Source of the DNA: Pseudarthrobacter sulfonivorans | Lineage (GTDB): Bacteria > Actinomycetota > Actinomycetes > Actinomycetales > Micrococcaceae | DNA: 64,000 bases | NCBI RefSeq assembly: GCF_001484605.1 | Contig: NZ_CP013747.1 | Location: forward strand, 1,674,001-1,738,000 | Direction of reading: 5' to 3' | Shown: positions 17,022 through 26,800 of the stretch, in pieces | How positions within the stretch are numbered: position 1 is the stretch's first letter | Layout of the letters: each line of letters begins with the position of its first letter | Position numbers and translations under genes: made by a program | The notes under the pieces: model-generated | Told to the model about the DNA's origin: nothing | What the model saw: only the letters and a program-made list of their open reading frames with translations | Databases searched by the model: none

Positions 17022-18173
17022 TTAGGCGATGCGGGTTCCGCGTGCCAGCCTGTGTGCCGGGGTGCGCAGCGAGCGCCAGCCCAGCCACATCAGCAGCCCG
17101 GCAAGCAGCAGCTGCAGGCCGAGCCCCAGCGGCCACAAGGGAGTGGACTGTGCCAGGTACTGCGGCTTGGCCTCCCCGTTGGCGCAGGGGTAGGTGCCCT
17201 CCGGACCGGCCATGGCGTAGCGTGCACCCTGGCTGATGGATTCGATGGCCCCCACCGGTGACGACATTCCGAGGCCACTGTTGACGCGGACCGTGTAGGG
17301 GATGGCATCGGCCACGACCACGTAAGGGTTCATGGCCAGCATCCACGCCACCCTTTCGGTGCGAACTGCTGGCTGGGCGCGCAGCGGTCCGGAGCAGGTG
17401 TACTGCGGTTCCTGCGGCGCTGTTTCGTCGGGTACCGGCTGCAGCGGTTCGTAGTTGCGGTACTGCGCTTGGTTGGCCATGATGGTGCCCTGCGAGAGCC
17501 CGGTGCCCAGGCCGAAGGCAATCAGGGAACCGAAAACCAGCCCGGCCACGGCAAGGTACGTGACGACAATCGAGAACAGCGGGCGCCCCGCCAGCGCGGA
17601 AATTCCGACGCCGATGGCACAGACCACACCCACCTCAACCGCGAGCATCAGCAGGGCCACGATGACATGGCCGGGCGTCATGCCGCCGAGGGACACTCCG
17701 ATGACCAGGAACGGCGTGCTGGCAACCAGGAAGGCAAGGGCGGCGGCCCACGCCGCGAAGAACTTGCCCCACAGGATCTGTCCGGGACGGAGCAGGGTCA
17801 CCTGAAGGATGGCCAGGGTCCCGCCGGCGCGGTCGCCGTTGACGGCATTGGCAGACAGTGCGGGCGCCACCAGCAATGCGAAGAGGAGGACAAAGGCCAG
17901 GACCACTTCGAAGATCATGGACCCCGGTCCCTGGTCGGGCGGCATGAAGTTGGAGTAGGCGCGCTGGGCTTCGCGCTGGGCGTTCCAGCTGGCCCACGTC
18001 AGCCAGGTCACCAGGCCCGTCAGGATGAACCAGATGGCCAGCATGATGTACCAGCCGCGGGACCGGAGCCGCTGCTTGAGTTCCAGGACCACCACATCCC
18101 GGATGCCGGCAAGGTAGCCGGCACCAAAGCCGGAAGCCGGCGGGCGCTGCGTTGGTTCTGTCTGCTGGCTCAT
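17022..18173 (-). CDS. ABC-2 type transporter permease
   Basis: A 383-residue membrane protein. The first membrane segment is WYIMLAIWFILTGLVTWLTW, and there are several later ones (FEVVLAFVLLFALLVAPAL, FLVASTPFLVIGVSL, VIVALLMLAVEVGVVCAIG, YLAVAGLVFGSLIAFG and a C-terminal LGLGLQLLLAGLLMWLGW). The segment NGDRAGGTLAILQVTLLRPG is the typical ABC-2 permease motif. A large extracytoplasmic loop holds two cysteines. It overlaps the ATPase gene by four bases (ATGA), so the two form an exporter unit. The substrate is unknown. Confidence 0.85.
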   Translation of the reverse strand: MSQQTEPTQRPPASGFGAGYLAGIRDVVVLELKQRLRSRGWYIMLAIWFILTGLVTWLTWASWNAQREAQRAYSNFMPPDQGPGSMIFEVVLAFVLLFALLVAPALSANAVNGDRAGGTLAILQVTLLRPGQILWGKFFAAWAAALAFLVASTPFLVIGVSLGGMTPGHVIVALLMLAVEVGVVCAIGVGISALAGRPLFSIVVTYLAVAGLVFGSLIAFGLGTGLSQGTIMANQAQYRNYEPLQPVPDETAPQEPQYTCSGPLRAQPAVRTERVAWMLAMNPYVVVADAIPYTVRVNSGLGMSSPVGAIESISQGARYAMAGPEGTYPCANGEAKPQYLAQSTPLWPLGLGLQLLLAGLLMWLGWRSLRTPAHRLARGTRIA

Positions 18174-19177
18174 CGCCGCTCCCCCTCAAGGTTCATGTAA
18201 GTCTCTTCCAGGGCACCCGAGGCCGGGGCAAAGGAGCTGACCCCGACGCCGGCCAGCACCAGGTCGCGCAGGAGGCGGGCGGCGTCGTCGTCGTTCAGCA
18301 ACACCAGGCTGACGGCCGGCCGGCGGCCGTCCTCAACCCGGAACGCCAGGCCCAAGTCCGTGAGTTTGGCGGCGAGCGCTGCGCCGTCCGTTGCCGAGAT
18401 GGCGTAGCGCCTTCCGGAGGCGGCAGCTGCGTCCGTGGTCTGGTGCCGGACCGTCTTCCCTCGGTTGACGAACACCGCTGCGTCGGCAATTTCGTCCAGC
18501 TCGCTGAGCACGTGGGAGGAGACCACAATGGACTTCCCCTCCGCCGCAAGCTGCCGCAGCATCACCCGCAGCTCCACCCGCGATCCCGGGTCCAGGCCTG
18601 ACGCCGGCTCATCGAGCAGCAGCACGGACGGATCGTGGATCAGTGCGCGGGCCAGGCTGAGGCGCTGCTGCTGACCCCGGGACAGGACACGGGCCGGCTG
18701 GTCTGCAAGGTCGCTCAGGCGGACGCGGTCCAGCATCTCGGTGACGCGCTGCGGGATGCCGGCCTTGGGCAGCCGGTAGAAACGGGCTATCTGGGTGAGG
18801 ATCTCACGGGCGGTCAGGGACTCCCACACGCCCAGGGTGTCCGGCATCCAGCCAATCCTTTTCCGCACTTCCGCGCGGTGGTGCTGCGGATCCAGCCCAT
18901 CCACCGTGACAGTGCCGGAATCCGGCGCCAGCAGTGAAGCCAGCATGAGCAACAGCGTGGTTTTACCGGCACCGTTGGGGCCGATCAGCGCGGTGACTTT
19001 TCCCGACGGAGCATGGAAATCCATGTGCTCGACGGCGTGCACCTGCCCGAAGCTGCGGCTCACCGCGGTGGCGCTGATGCCGTCCTGGCGCGGGCTTTCC
19101 GGCTGGGCCGGAATGCCGATTCTGTCCCAGTTTTCTGTCATTTCCCGAGCACCTGTCCCCCAAAGCCGTTCATGCAT
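18170..19177 (-). CDS. ABC transporter ATP-binding protein
   Basis: A 335-residue ATPase. Walker A is IGPNGAGKTTLL, the signature appears as VLSRGQQQRLSLARALI (SRGQQ in place of SGGQ), Walker B is VLLLDEPASGLDPG, and the switch histidine is in VVSSHVLSELDEI. A C-terminal domain of about 90 residues follows, as in ABC-2 exporter ATPases. The gene probably starts at the ATG at 19177, preceded closely by TATAGT. An internal ATG at about 19141 (MTENWDRIG) is an alternative. It is coupled to the permease gene and divergent from lysC. Confidence 0.9.
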   Translation of the reverse strand: MHERLWGTGAREMTENWDRIGIPAQPESPRQDGISATAVSRSFGQVHAVEHMDFHAPSGKVTALIGPNGAGKTTLLLMLASLLAPDSGTVTVDGLDPQHHRAEVRKRIGWMPDTLGVWESLTAREILTQIARFYRLPKAGIPQRVTEMLDRVRLSDLADQPARVLSRGQQQRLSLARALIHDPSVLLLDEPASGLDPGSRVELRVMLRQLAAEGKSIVVSSHVLSELDEIADAAVFVNRGKTVRHQTTDAAAASGRRYAISATDGAALAAKLTDLGLAFRVEDGRRPAVSLVLLNDDDAARLLRDLVLAGVGVSSFAPASGALEETYMNLEGERR

Positions 19178-19357
19178 ACTGACTATATGAGCCTACGCCT
19201 GAGCCGACGGGCGCAGTATCCGTCGGAAGGCTGAGATTTGGACACAATTCCGCGTCCGGCCACAGGCGGCGATAAACTGGGCTGACACGTCACGCCGTCC
19301 AGCCGCAAGGCCGTGCCTGACCTCCAGAACTCCGATTGATCCAGTGAAGGTACGCGC

Positions 19358-20716
19358 ATGAGTACGCCCACTTCCGAAGTGCACACAGCAACGCAGCCAC
19401 AGGAGCTGCCCGAAGGCACTGCCGTGACCAAACAGCTGATTGTGCAGAAGTTCGGCGGCTCCTCCGTGTCGGATGCCGAGGGCGTCAAGCGCGTCGCCAA
19501 GCGCGTGGTCGACGCGCAGCGGGCCGGCAACGAAGTGGTGGTGGTCGTTTCGGCCATGGGCGACACCACCGACGAACTGCTGGACCTCGCCGCCCAGGTG
19601 ACCGACTCCGCCCCCGCCCGCGAGATGGACATGCTCCTCTCCGCCGGTGAGCGCATCTCCATGGCCCTGCTGGCCATGGCCATCAACAAGTTCGGCGCCT
19701 CAGCACAGTCCTTCACCGGCTCCCAGGCCGGCATGATCACGGACGGCATCCATGGCAAGGCGCGCATTATCGACGTCGATCCGCACCGCATCCGCACGGC
19801 CCTGGACAAGGGGCACATCGCGATCGTCGCCGGCTTCCAGGGCATGAGCCGTAGCACCAACGAGATCACCACCCTGGGCCGCGGCGGCTCGGACACCACC
19901 GCCGTCGCGCTAGCGGCCGCACTCGACGCCGATGTCTGCGAGATCTACACAGACGTTGACGGCATCTATACCGCGGACCCCCGGGTGGTGCCTTCCGCCC
20001 AGAAAATCGACACCATCTCCAGCGAGGAAATGCTGGAACTCGCGGCGTCCGGTGCGAAGATCCTGCACCTGCGCTGCGTTGAATATGCGCGCCGGTTCGG
20101 TGTGCCGTTGCATGTCCGGTCCTCATTCAGCCAGAACGAAGGCACCTGGGTCATCCCCAGCGCCGAAGACAAGATCACCACTCAAGAGGGAGTTGCCTTG
20201 GAGCAGCCAATCATCTCCGGCGTTGCACACGACCGTTCCGAAGCCAAGGTCACTGTGGTGGGTGTACCGGACATTCCCGGCAAGGCGGCCGCGATCTTCC
20301 AGGTCATTGCCGACGCCCACTCGAACATCGACATGATCGTGCAGAACGTTTCCACGCACGGCACGGGCCGGACGGATATTTCCTTCACGCTCCCCATCGT
20401 CGAAGGCGCGGAGGCCCTGGAAGCGCTCAAGGCCGCGCAGCCGGACATCGGGTTCGAGAACATCGAATACAACGAACAGATCGGCAAACTGTCCCTGATC
20501 GGGGCCGGCATGCGGTCACACCCGGGCGTCTCCGCGACGTTCTTCAAGGCCTTGTCCGATGCCGGGATCAACATCAACATGATCTCCACCTCGGAAATCC
20601 GGATCTCCGTGGTGACACACGCCGATCTCCTCGATGACGCCGTCCGTGCCATCCACAAGGCCTTCGACCTGGACAGCGAGGACGAGGCAACCGTCTACGG
20701 CGGCACCGGGCGCTAG
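19358..20716 (+). CDS. lysC: Aspartate kinase, alpha subunit
   Basis: A 452-residue aspartokinase catalysing the first step of the Lys/Thr/Met pathway. The kinase domain has [11 protein letters not shown] (ATP/aspartate binding), [19 protein letters not shown] and [14 protein letters not shown]. Two ACT domains follow ([20 protein letters not shown] and [20 protein letters not shown]), with the [15 protein letters not shown] strand. About 20 extra N-terminal residues precede the kinase; a GTG at about 19424 ([12 protein letters not shown]) is an alternative start. An internal start makes a separate beta chain. No asd gene follows directly, unlike many actinobacteria. Confidence 0.95.
   Translation: MSTPTSEVHTATQPQELPEGTAVTKQLIVQKFGGSSVSDAEGVKRVAKRVVDAQRAGNEVVVVVSAMGDTTDELLDLAAQVTDSAPAREMDMLLSAGERISMALLAMAINKFGASAQSFTGSQAGMITDGIHGKARIIDVDPHRIRTALDKGHIAIVAGFQGMSRSTNEITTLGRGGSDTTAVALAAALDADVCEIYTDVDGIYTADPRVVPSAQKIDTISSEEMLELAASGAKILHLRCVEYARRFGVPLHVRSSFSQNEGTWVIPSAEDKITTQEGVALEQPIISGVAHDRSEAKVTVVGVPDIPGKAAAIFQVIADAHSNIDMIVQNVSTHGTGRTDISFTLPIVEGAEALEALKAAQPDIGFENIEYNEQIGKLSLIGAGMRSHPGVSATFFKALSDAGININMISTSEIRISVVTHADLLDDAVRAIHKAFDLDSEDEATVYGGTGR
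20198..20716 (+). other. lysC: Internal in-frame start for aspartokinase beta subunit
   Basis: GAGGGAG at 20186-20192 precedes an in-frame TTG at 20198 by five bases. Initiation there gives a 172-residue protein made only of the two ACT domains, beginning (M)[17 protein letters not shown]. This is the arrangement known for Corynebacterium glutamicum and Bacillus lysC, where the beta chain binds the feedback inhibitors. The 172-residue length agrees with the corynebacterial beta subunit as I recall it. Translation from the TTG is inferred from the ribosome site and position. Confidence 0.7.
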
Positions 20717-20733
20717 CCCAAGTCACCCTCTAA

Positions 20734-20753
20734 AAAAGCAACGCGTTGCTTTT
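20734..20753. terminator. Bidirectional terminator after lysC
   Basis: AAAAGCAACGCGTTGCTTTT is a perfect 20-base palindrome followed by GTTT. It lies between lysC and the convergent small gene at 20757. The A/T-flanked stem suits termination from both sides. Confidence 0.8.
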
Positions 20754-20756
20754 GTT

Positions 20757-20981
20757 TCAGCCCTGTTTGTCCAATTCTTCGCGGCGCACGGCGTAGTGAT
20801 GACCTTCGGAATCGGTTTCCACTACGAAGTGGGAAAGGTCCTCATCAGAGGCCTGCTCGAACTGATCATGCTTGTGGAGCACGGGCGAATCCGCGTCCAG
20901 GCGCGTTGCCGGCCCGAAGACAAAACGGAGCCTGTCAGTCGCGTGCATAAAACCGGTGAGCGCATGTCCCATTGTTTCCAC
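20757..20981 (-). CDS. Small conserved protein, FGPA-motif paralogue A
   Basis: A 74-residue hydrophilic protein. Its centre, FMHATDRLRFVFGPATR, matches FMRATGKLRAIFGPANR of the neighbouring gene at 21104-21346, and both end in a similar charged or aromatic segment (HFVVETDSEGHHYAV versus WETVTRPDGSTYVV). They are paralogues in the same orientation. No known domain is recognised. The shared basic/aromatic helix could bind nucleic acid or a partner protein; that is a guess. Confidence 0.65.
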   Translation of the reverse strand: METMGHALTGFMHATDRLRFVFGPATRLDADSPVLHKHDQFEQASDEDLSHFVVETDSEGHHYAVRREELDKQG

Positions 20982-21103
20982 CCCCTTCCCGCGTTGCGGG
21001 CGAAAGAGCCGCTACCTCCTTGTGGAGTCAGTGCCCCTATTTTACGCCCGCCTCCCGAAAAAGGGTCTGGTGAGGTTGGGCATGGTGGGGAGGCCGGGGA
21101 GGG

Positions 21104-21346
21104 TCAGCGGAGGGACTGGTCGTCCGGGTTCCTGGGCACAACATAGGTGCTGCCGTCCGGGCGGGTGACCGTTTCCCATTGCTGGGTTTCCCGCTCGCGC
21201 TGAACCAGGAGTGCCCGGTTCTCTTCGGTCATGTCATGCACCAGGGAACTGCGGTTGGCCGGGCCGAAAATCGCCCTGAGCTTGCCGGTTGCGCGCATGA
21301 ACCGCTGGGATGCGTTGCCCTTGTCGGCTGACTTGCCTTTGCCCAT
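21104..21346 (-). CDS. Small conserved protein, FGPA-motif paralogue B
   Basis: An 80-residue protein. It starts with a basic N-terminus (MGKGKSADKGNASQRFMRAT), followed by the shared motif KLRAIFGPANR and a glutamine-rich, charged helix (TEENRALLVQRERETQQWE). It is a paralogue of the 74-residue protein at 20757-20981, with 122 bases between them. The start at 21346 is preceded by AAGGGG. Its upstream region is shared with the divergent MarR gene, so the palindrome at 21400 may act on both. Confidence 0.7.
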   Translation of the reverse strand: MGKGKSADKGNASQRFMRATGKLRAIFGPANRSSLVHDMTEENRALLVQRERETQQWETVTRPDGSTYVVPRNPDDQSLR

Positions 21347-21399
21347 GAAAGTGACCCCTTCGATAGAACCCGATTACCCGCTCCAGTGTACGCTAACAA

Positions 21400-21411
21400 T
21401 TAGTGCACTAA
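21400..21411. promoter_or_regulatory. Palindromic operator before MarR gene
   Basis: TTAGTGCACTAA is a perfect 12-base palindrome 17 bases upstream of the MarR ATG at 21428, in the divergent gap to the small gene at 21346. The A/T-rich flanks (ACAA on the left, CTATT on the right) extend the partial symmetry. MarR/OhrR proteins usually bind such sites and repress their own genes. Confidence 0.65.
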
Positions 21412-21427
21412 CTATTGGAGGAATGTT

Positions 21428-21910
21428 ATGACGGTACGGGCCGGCGCTGCGCGGCAGCAGGACGATGACCTCCTCTTGGAGCAACAGCTCTGTTTTGCCC
21501 TCACCGTGGCATCCAGAAGCGTGGTGGGCGCCTACAAGCCCGTCCTCGAAAAGCTCGGACTCACCCACCCGCAGTACCTTGTGATGCTGTGCCTGTGGGA
21601 ATCAGCACCCCGCACCCTGCGCAGCATCAGTGAAGCCCTGGCGCAGGCCCCGGCCACCATCTCACCTCTTCTTCGGCGGCTGGAGGAGGCCGGCTTTGTC
21701 ACCCGCCAACGGGTGGACGGAAACGAACGGACTCTTGCCGTGGGCCTGACCTCGGCCGGCGCCGCGCTGCGTCAGCAGGCCATTTCCGTCCCGGGCACCA
21801 TGATGGAACGCCTGGGGCTGACCCGTGAGCAGGTGGGCGCGCTGCACAAATCCATGATGGGGCTCATCGCCGCCACCGCCGGATCCAGCGGGCAACCCGT
21901 CGGGGAGTAA
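21428..21910 (+). CDS. MarR family regulator, OhrR-like
   Basis: A 160-residue winged-helix repressor. Near the N-terminus is LLLEQQLCFALTVASRSVVG; the cysteine after EQQL lies where OhrR proteins carry their peroxide-sensing cysteine. The DNA-binding region is LRSISEALAQAPATISPLLRRLEEAGFV with a wing around RQRVDGNER. OhrR proteins sense organic hydroperoxides and repress ohr, but no ohr gene is adjacent here. A palindromic operator lies just upstream. The ATG has GGAGG at a good distance. Confidence 0.85.
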   Translation: MTVRAGAARQQDDDLLLEQQLCFALTVASRSVVGAYKPVLEKLGLTHPQYLVMLCLWESAPRTLRSISEALAQAPATISPLLRRLEEAGFVTRQRVDGNERTLAVGLTSAGAALRQQAISVPGTMMERLGLTREQVGALHKSMMGLIAATAGSSGQPVGE

Positions 21911-21950
21911 ATGCGGCAAGGCGTAAAATGGCAGCAACCTAGGAGGGTCC

Positions 21951-22526
21951 ATGCGTTTGCGAACAGTACGGCCATTGCTGGCGGTCCTCGCCATTGCCGG
22001 GCTCGCTGCCTGTACGGGCACGCCTGACGGGAACGGGACTTCATCCGCCAGCCCCACAGCCAGCCCCACAACCAGCTCCTCCGCCAGCCCGGGCACCTCC
22101 GGGTCCCCCGCTCCGGACACCGAGACCACCGTCCCTGCGCCGTCCCCTTCCGCACCCCCGGCCCCGACGGCGGGCCCCGGCGCCGGCAACGCCGAACTTG
22201 CCATTATGGTCAAGCCCTCTCCCACCGAAACCGCGGTGAACTACACGCTGGTCTGCCGCGACGGCCTCCCCACCGCTGAGAGCAAACACCCCAGGCCGGA
22301 GGCTGCCTGCGCTGCCCTCAAGAACAACGCGGCCCTCCTCAGCCCGGCTCCCAGAAGCAAAGACGTGGCCTGCACCGAACAATACGGCGGCCCGCAGACC
22401 GCCACGGTCACCGGGATTGTGGACGACACTCCGGTGGATGCCGCGTTCGCGCGCACCAACGGCTGCGAAATCGGCGCCTGGGACGCAGCCCAGGACGTCC
22501 TGGGTGCCAGCGGTGGAGCAGTTTAG
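21951..22526 (+). CDS. Lipoprotein with SSI-like (subtilisin inhibitor) domain
   Basis: A 191-residue protein with a lipoprotein signal peptide ending in the lipobox LAAC (cysteine about residue 21). A Ser/Thr/Pro-rich spacer of about 55 residues follows, then a C-terminal SSI-like domain. Its four cysteines (YTLVCRDG, EAACAAL, DVACTEQYGG, TNGCEIG) match the two-disulfide pattern of Streptomyces subtilisin inhibitor. The segment after the third cysteine corresponds to the reactive loop, where it has CTEQYGG rather than the classical CPMVYDP. Protease inhibition at the cell surface is therefore plausible but unproven. The next gene begins inside its 3' end. Confidence 0.75.
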   Translation: MRLRTVRPLLAVLAIAGLAACTGTPDGNGTSSASPTASPTTSSSASPGTSGSPAPDTETTVPAPSPSAPPAPTAGPGAGNAELAIMVKPSPTETAVNYTLVCRDGLPTAESKHPRPEAACAALKNNAALLSPAPRSKDVACTEQYGGPQTATVTGIVDDTPVDAAFARTNGCEIGAWDAAQDVLGASGGAV

Positions 22527-23436
22527 CCTGCTGACGGCCGATGCCTGGCGTGCCCGCGAAGAAGCGCACGCCCAACGCGTCCGCCGTTACTCGGATCCCT
22601 ACCTTGCCCGCCGCTCGGCAGGTCGGAAGCACCCGGTGGAGGACTTTCTTTTCACTTACTACACCCAGAAGCCTGGCCAGCTGCTGCGCTGGCATCCGGG
22701 AACCGGCGTCGTACTGACCGCTGAAGCGGCGTCCGCCCGCATGGGCTGGAAGCACTACAAAACGCTCGACGACGGCGAACTCGCCTCCCTTGGGCTGCCG
22801 CCAGGAACCCCTGCCGTGACCTTTGACCGCGCCCGGTTCCTGGCCGACCGGCACGAGGCTGTGGCCTTCGCGGACATCATTCTTCGCGGCACCGCTGCCC
22901 GGCCCGCGCAGTTCGGCTGCTTCGGGCTGCACGAATGGGCCATGGTCTACCGCCAGGACAAATTCGACCTGCGCCATGAATACCTGCAGCTGAGGCTGGG
23001 TTCGGCCGGCACGGACAAAGTGGTGGAGGACAACCGGATCCGGTGCTCACACTTCGACGCCTTCCGCTTTTACACGCCCGACGCGATTGCACTGAACGAA
23101 CTGGCGCCCAGCCGCGAAAACCAGCGGCACATGGAACAGCCGGGCTGCCTGCACGCCAACATGGACCTCTACAAGTGGGCGTACAAACTGCTGCCCGCGC
23201 TGCCCAGCGAACTGGTCATGGATTGCTTCGAACTGTCCTGGCGGATCCGGGCCATGGACATGCAGGCCTCCCCCTACGACCTCGCGGAGTGGGGTTACCC
23301 GCCCATTCGAATCGAAACCGCGGAAGGCAAAGCGGCCTACGTTGAGCATCAGCGCGCCTTCGCCGGTGAGGCTGCTGCGCTCCGAGGGCGCCTGGCGCAG
23401 GCCTTGGCACCGCTTAGAACTGCGGGGACGGTATGA
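22504..23436 (+). CDS. Conserved actinobacterial protein, often labelled 3-methyladenine DNA glycosylase
   Basis: A 310-residue protein of a conserved actinobacterial family: HPVEDFLFTYYTQKPGQLLR, RPAQFGCFGLHEWAMVYR, RCSHFDAFRFYTPDAI, EQPGCLHANMDLYKWAYKL and MDMQASPYDLAEWGYPPIRIE. Public annotation often names it 3-methyladenine DNA glycosylase, but I see no helix-hairpin-helix or Tag/AlkA signature, so the function is unknown. The GTG at 22504 (AGGA about eight bases upstream) overlaps the SSI lipoprotein gene. The stop overlaps the next start (ATGA), so three genes are coupled. Confidence 0.7.
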   Translation: MPAVEQFSLLTADAWRAREEAHAQRVRRYSDPYLARRSAGRKHPVEDFLFTYYTQKPGQLLRWHPGTGVVLTAEAASARMGWKHYKTLDDGELASLGLPPGTPAVTFDRARFLADRHEAVAFADIILRGTAARPAQFGCFGLHEWAMVYRQDKFDLRHEYLQLRLGSAGTDKVVEDNRIRCSHFDAFRFYTPDAIALNELAPSRENQRHMEQPGCLHANMDLYKWAYKLLPALPSELVMDCFELSWRIRAMDMQASPYDLAEWGYPPIRIETAEGKAAYVEHQRAFAGEAAALRGRLAQALAPLRTAGTV

Positions 23437-23786
23437 GGGACCTCGAGCTGACCATAAGGGTCACGGAAGACCCCGACTCCCCCGAGTACGAGTTCCGGCT
23501 GATAGTCCGCGATGGCCGCCCTGCCGACGGTTGCACCGTGCCCGATCCCGCAGCAGCGTTGTCAGCGATGGAACGCTTCGGTGAGGACATCTTCTTTCCC
23601 AAACCGGGCCCCCCGAAACTCTGCACGCAGCAATACGGCGGGCCGCAGGTGGCCGTTGTGACCGGCTCCATCAACGGCCGTCCCGTCAGTGTGACTTTCC
23701 GGCGAACCGATGGCTGTGAAATCTCCCGCTGGCGCGCCATGGCTCCCCTGTTCGGCGGGACAACTGGTTCCCGCGGCGAAATCTGA
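23433..23786 (+). CDS. SSI-like protein without signal peptide
   Basis: A 117-residue protein homologous to the C-terminal half of the lipoprotein at 21951. Shared blocks are LxVRDGxP, CTxQYGGPQxAxVTG and RTDGCEIxxW. It has no signal peptide or lipobox and only three of the four cysteines: the first is replaced (LIVRDG in place of LVCRDG), so one disulfide is lost. This suits a cytoplasmic location. The start overlaps the previous stop (ATGA). It may inhibit an intracellular protease or have another binding role. It faces the subtilase gene convergently. Confidence 0.7.
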   Translation: MRDLELTIRVTEDPDSPEYEFRLIVRDGRPADGCTVPDPAAALSAMERFGEDIFFPKPGPPKLCTQQYGGPQVAVVTGSINGRPVSVTFRRTDGCEISRWRAMAPLFGGTTGSRGEI

Positions 23787-23867
23787 CCATCGGCGGCAGT
23801 CACCGCAAAACGGGAACGCCGCCGGAACCAAGCGGTCCGGCGGCGTTCCCATGCCATTGCTGAAGGG

Positions 23868-26800
23868 CTAGAGATCCATGTTGCGGTTTCCGGAGAACTC
23901 CGGAACCTCCTGCTTCTTCTTTTCCTTTTTGACCTTGTCCTTCTTGTCGTTGGCAGGGTCACCGGCAGTTTCATCAGCAGGGACCACCAAAGCACTGCCT
24001 GGTGTGACAACCACAGAGACGAAGGTGGGCGCGCTCGAACCGGCGAACGTCACCCGGCCGATATACGAGCCTTCAGCGAGATCCTTCCACTGGAGCTTCA
24101 GAATCCCCGACTGGCCGTTCCCGAGCCGCAGCGGATTGGGGGTCACCGTGGCATTTCCCACGTTCGCTCCCAGCACCGCAGCGTCCACGGACGCCTTCGT
24201 GGGCTGCCCATTGGGGCTTGCGTAGAGGTTCACAAAAATCGTGTACACGCCCGGAGCCGGGTTCGGAACCGAAATTGATTCACTGGCAGAGGCCGTCTGG
24301 GCCAGCAGGGCCTGTCCCGCCGGGTTGAAGACCACCAGGTCGAAGTCGGCGGCCTCGTCCGAGGAAAAGACGGAGAACTTTGCCAGCGGCGATCCTGCCG
24401 GAACGGTGACCTCCTTGGCGAAGTTGGACGCGTCCGTATCCAGGGCCAGCGGCCCTGGCACCAGTTCGATGGCCGAGGAGTCAGCCTTGGACAGGCCGTC
24501 CAAGGTGATGTTCACGGGCGCGTTGGTGCCCGAAACCACCGGAATGTCGCCCTGCCCCTGGCCTCCTTCCGAGGTAAACGCCAGGTTTGCCGGTGCCACC
24601 ACCGACTGCGGACGGATGGCCACCGGCGATGCCACATTCTTGCCGGCACCCTGCCAGATGAGGTTGCCCATGGCAAACTGCCCCAGGGCAGCGCTGGTGT
24701 TCTCGAACTTGACCTTGAAGGTGCGCTTCTCGCCGGCAGCATTGAAGCTAAGGATCGACGGCGTGACCGTCACCTTGACGCCAGGAACGCTGGCCTTGGC
24801 CCGGTAAACGCCCGGGGTCAGCGCGGTGACAGTCCGCGTGACCTCTGTCTTGCCGGTGAGTGCCCCCAGCGCGAACGAGGCAACATTCATATCCCGCGGT
24901 GCGGTTGTTCCGAGATCCGGGATTCCCAGGTCCAGGCCCGTTCCCTGAATGAACTTCAGGTAGTCGTCCTCGGAATTGTCGTAGACCAGGCCGGGATCCA
25001 GGACCCGCGCAATGTCCACCTGGCCAGCGCCGGTGGCGAACACGTCACCGTTCCGGCTGCCGTCTGCGTTCTTGATATCAGCTGCCGTGGTCATCATGGC
25101 TGACTTGACGGTGGCCGGAGACCATGTGGGGTTCTTGGCCAGAATCAAGGCGCCAAATCCGGCCACGTGCGGCGCGGCCATCGACGTCCCGGACATCATG
25201 CCGAACTGGTCGCCGCCGGAACCGATGGGCGACACACCTGCCAGCACTGCCACACCCGGGGCCGCCACGTCAGGCTTGAGCAGATCCGAGCCGGTAGCGA
25301 GCAGCGGGCCCCGGGAAGAGAAGCCGGCGATCTGCGGCTGCGGCGCGGCCGGAAGGCCGGTGGTGTCCGTGTTCACCAGGGAGACCTTGATGCCGGGGTT
25401 GGCGATGATCTTGTCCTTGATCTGCTGCGTGGCCGGCGGGTTCACGTGCACTGTGGGGACTGCGTGGCGGTCAAGGTCCTCGGAGGAGGTGGTTACGTTG
25501 ACCAGAATCATGCCGATGCCGCCGGCGCGCTGCACCTCGGCGCTCTTGGCTACCCGGTCCACCACCCCGCGGTCGCAGACAACAATCTTCCCTGTCACCT
25601 TGGCGGGATCCAGCGCATTGGGTGCGCACAGTTCCGGGTTTGCTGCGCCGGCGGCTGCGGCACTTGCCGCCAGCACAACGTTGCTCGCAGGAACGGGAGC
25701 GGACATAAGACTGGCGCCGCGGTACTTGCTGCCGTCCTCAAATTCGACGGTTCCCTGCAACTCCGTGGAGAAGGAGCTTGCGGCCACTGTGGTCAGCCAC
25801 GGAGCGCCGTGGTTCACGGTGCTTGCCGTGGGTCCCGAGTTTCCGGCGGATGCGGCAACAAAGATTCCGGCGGACGCCGCGGAAAGGAAAGCCAGGGAAA
25901 CCGGGTCCGTGGTGGTTGAGGTGCTGCCGGAGATGGAGTAGTTCAGCACATCCACACCGTCCAGGATGGCTTGATTGATCGCGGCCACGGACGCGGAGCT
26001 GTAGCAGCCGCCCGTGGCCGGGTTGTCGTCCTCCCAGCAGACCTTGTAGACGGAGATCTTTGCCGCCGGTGCCACACCGCCGGTGATGCCCATATCGGTT
26101 GCACCAAGGTTGGCCCGGACGTTCGCGTTGCCTGCGGCTGTGCTGGCAGTGTGCGTCCCGTGGCTTCCCACATCCACAGGCGAAATCAGCTCTTCGGGCG
26201 CACGGTTCTCCGGCGCCACGTACGCCAAGTAGTCGTCAGCGAAGTAGCGGGCACTCAGGACTTTGGAGTTGCAGGCGCTGCCGTCAAACGAAGCCCCGGT
26301 CCCCTGGCCCTTCTGGCACTCACCGACGAACGTATCGCCGTCGGACTTGAGCATGGCGATGTTGCCGTCCGCGGTGCGGTACGGGGCGCCCACCTGGGCC
26401 TGGCCGGCGAGGGGTTGCACGTCGTCCCCGGCGAAGAACGGGTTGGAGGGCGTGTAGCCGGAGTCGATAACGCCCACTACGACGCCTTTGCCGGCATTTT
26501 CCTGCCCGCCGAAGGCAGTCTTCCAGAGGCCGTTTTCTCCGCTAAGCCCAAGGAAATCCGTGCTGGAGTAATCCGGCGCGTTCTCCGTGTCCGGTGCCAC
26601 CACCAGGACGGCCGGGTCCTTGGCGAGCTTAACGGCCTGGTCGGCGGTCAGATCGGCCGAGAACCCGTTGATCGCAGCGGTGTACTGGCGCTTGATCCGG
26701 ACGCTTTCGGACCCGGCCACAGCGTTCTGCCTGCCCTCAAGGTGCGCCTGGTACTGCTGGACTTCGGGCCGGTCGGCGTCAAGCTTTCGGCCGTTCTGGG

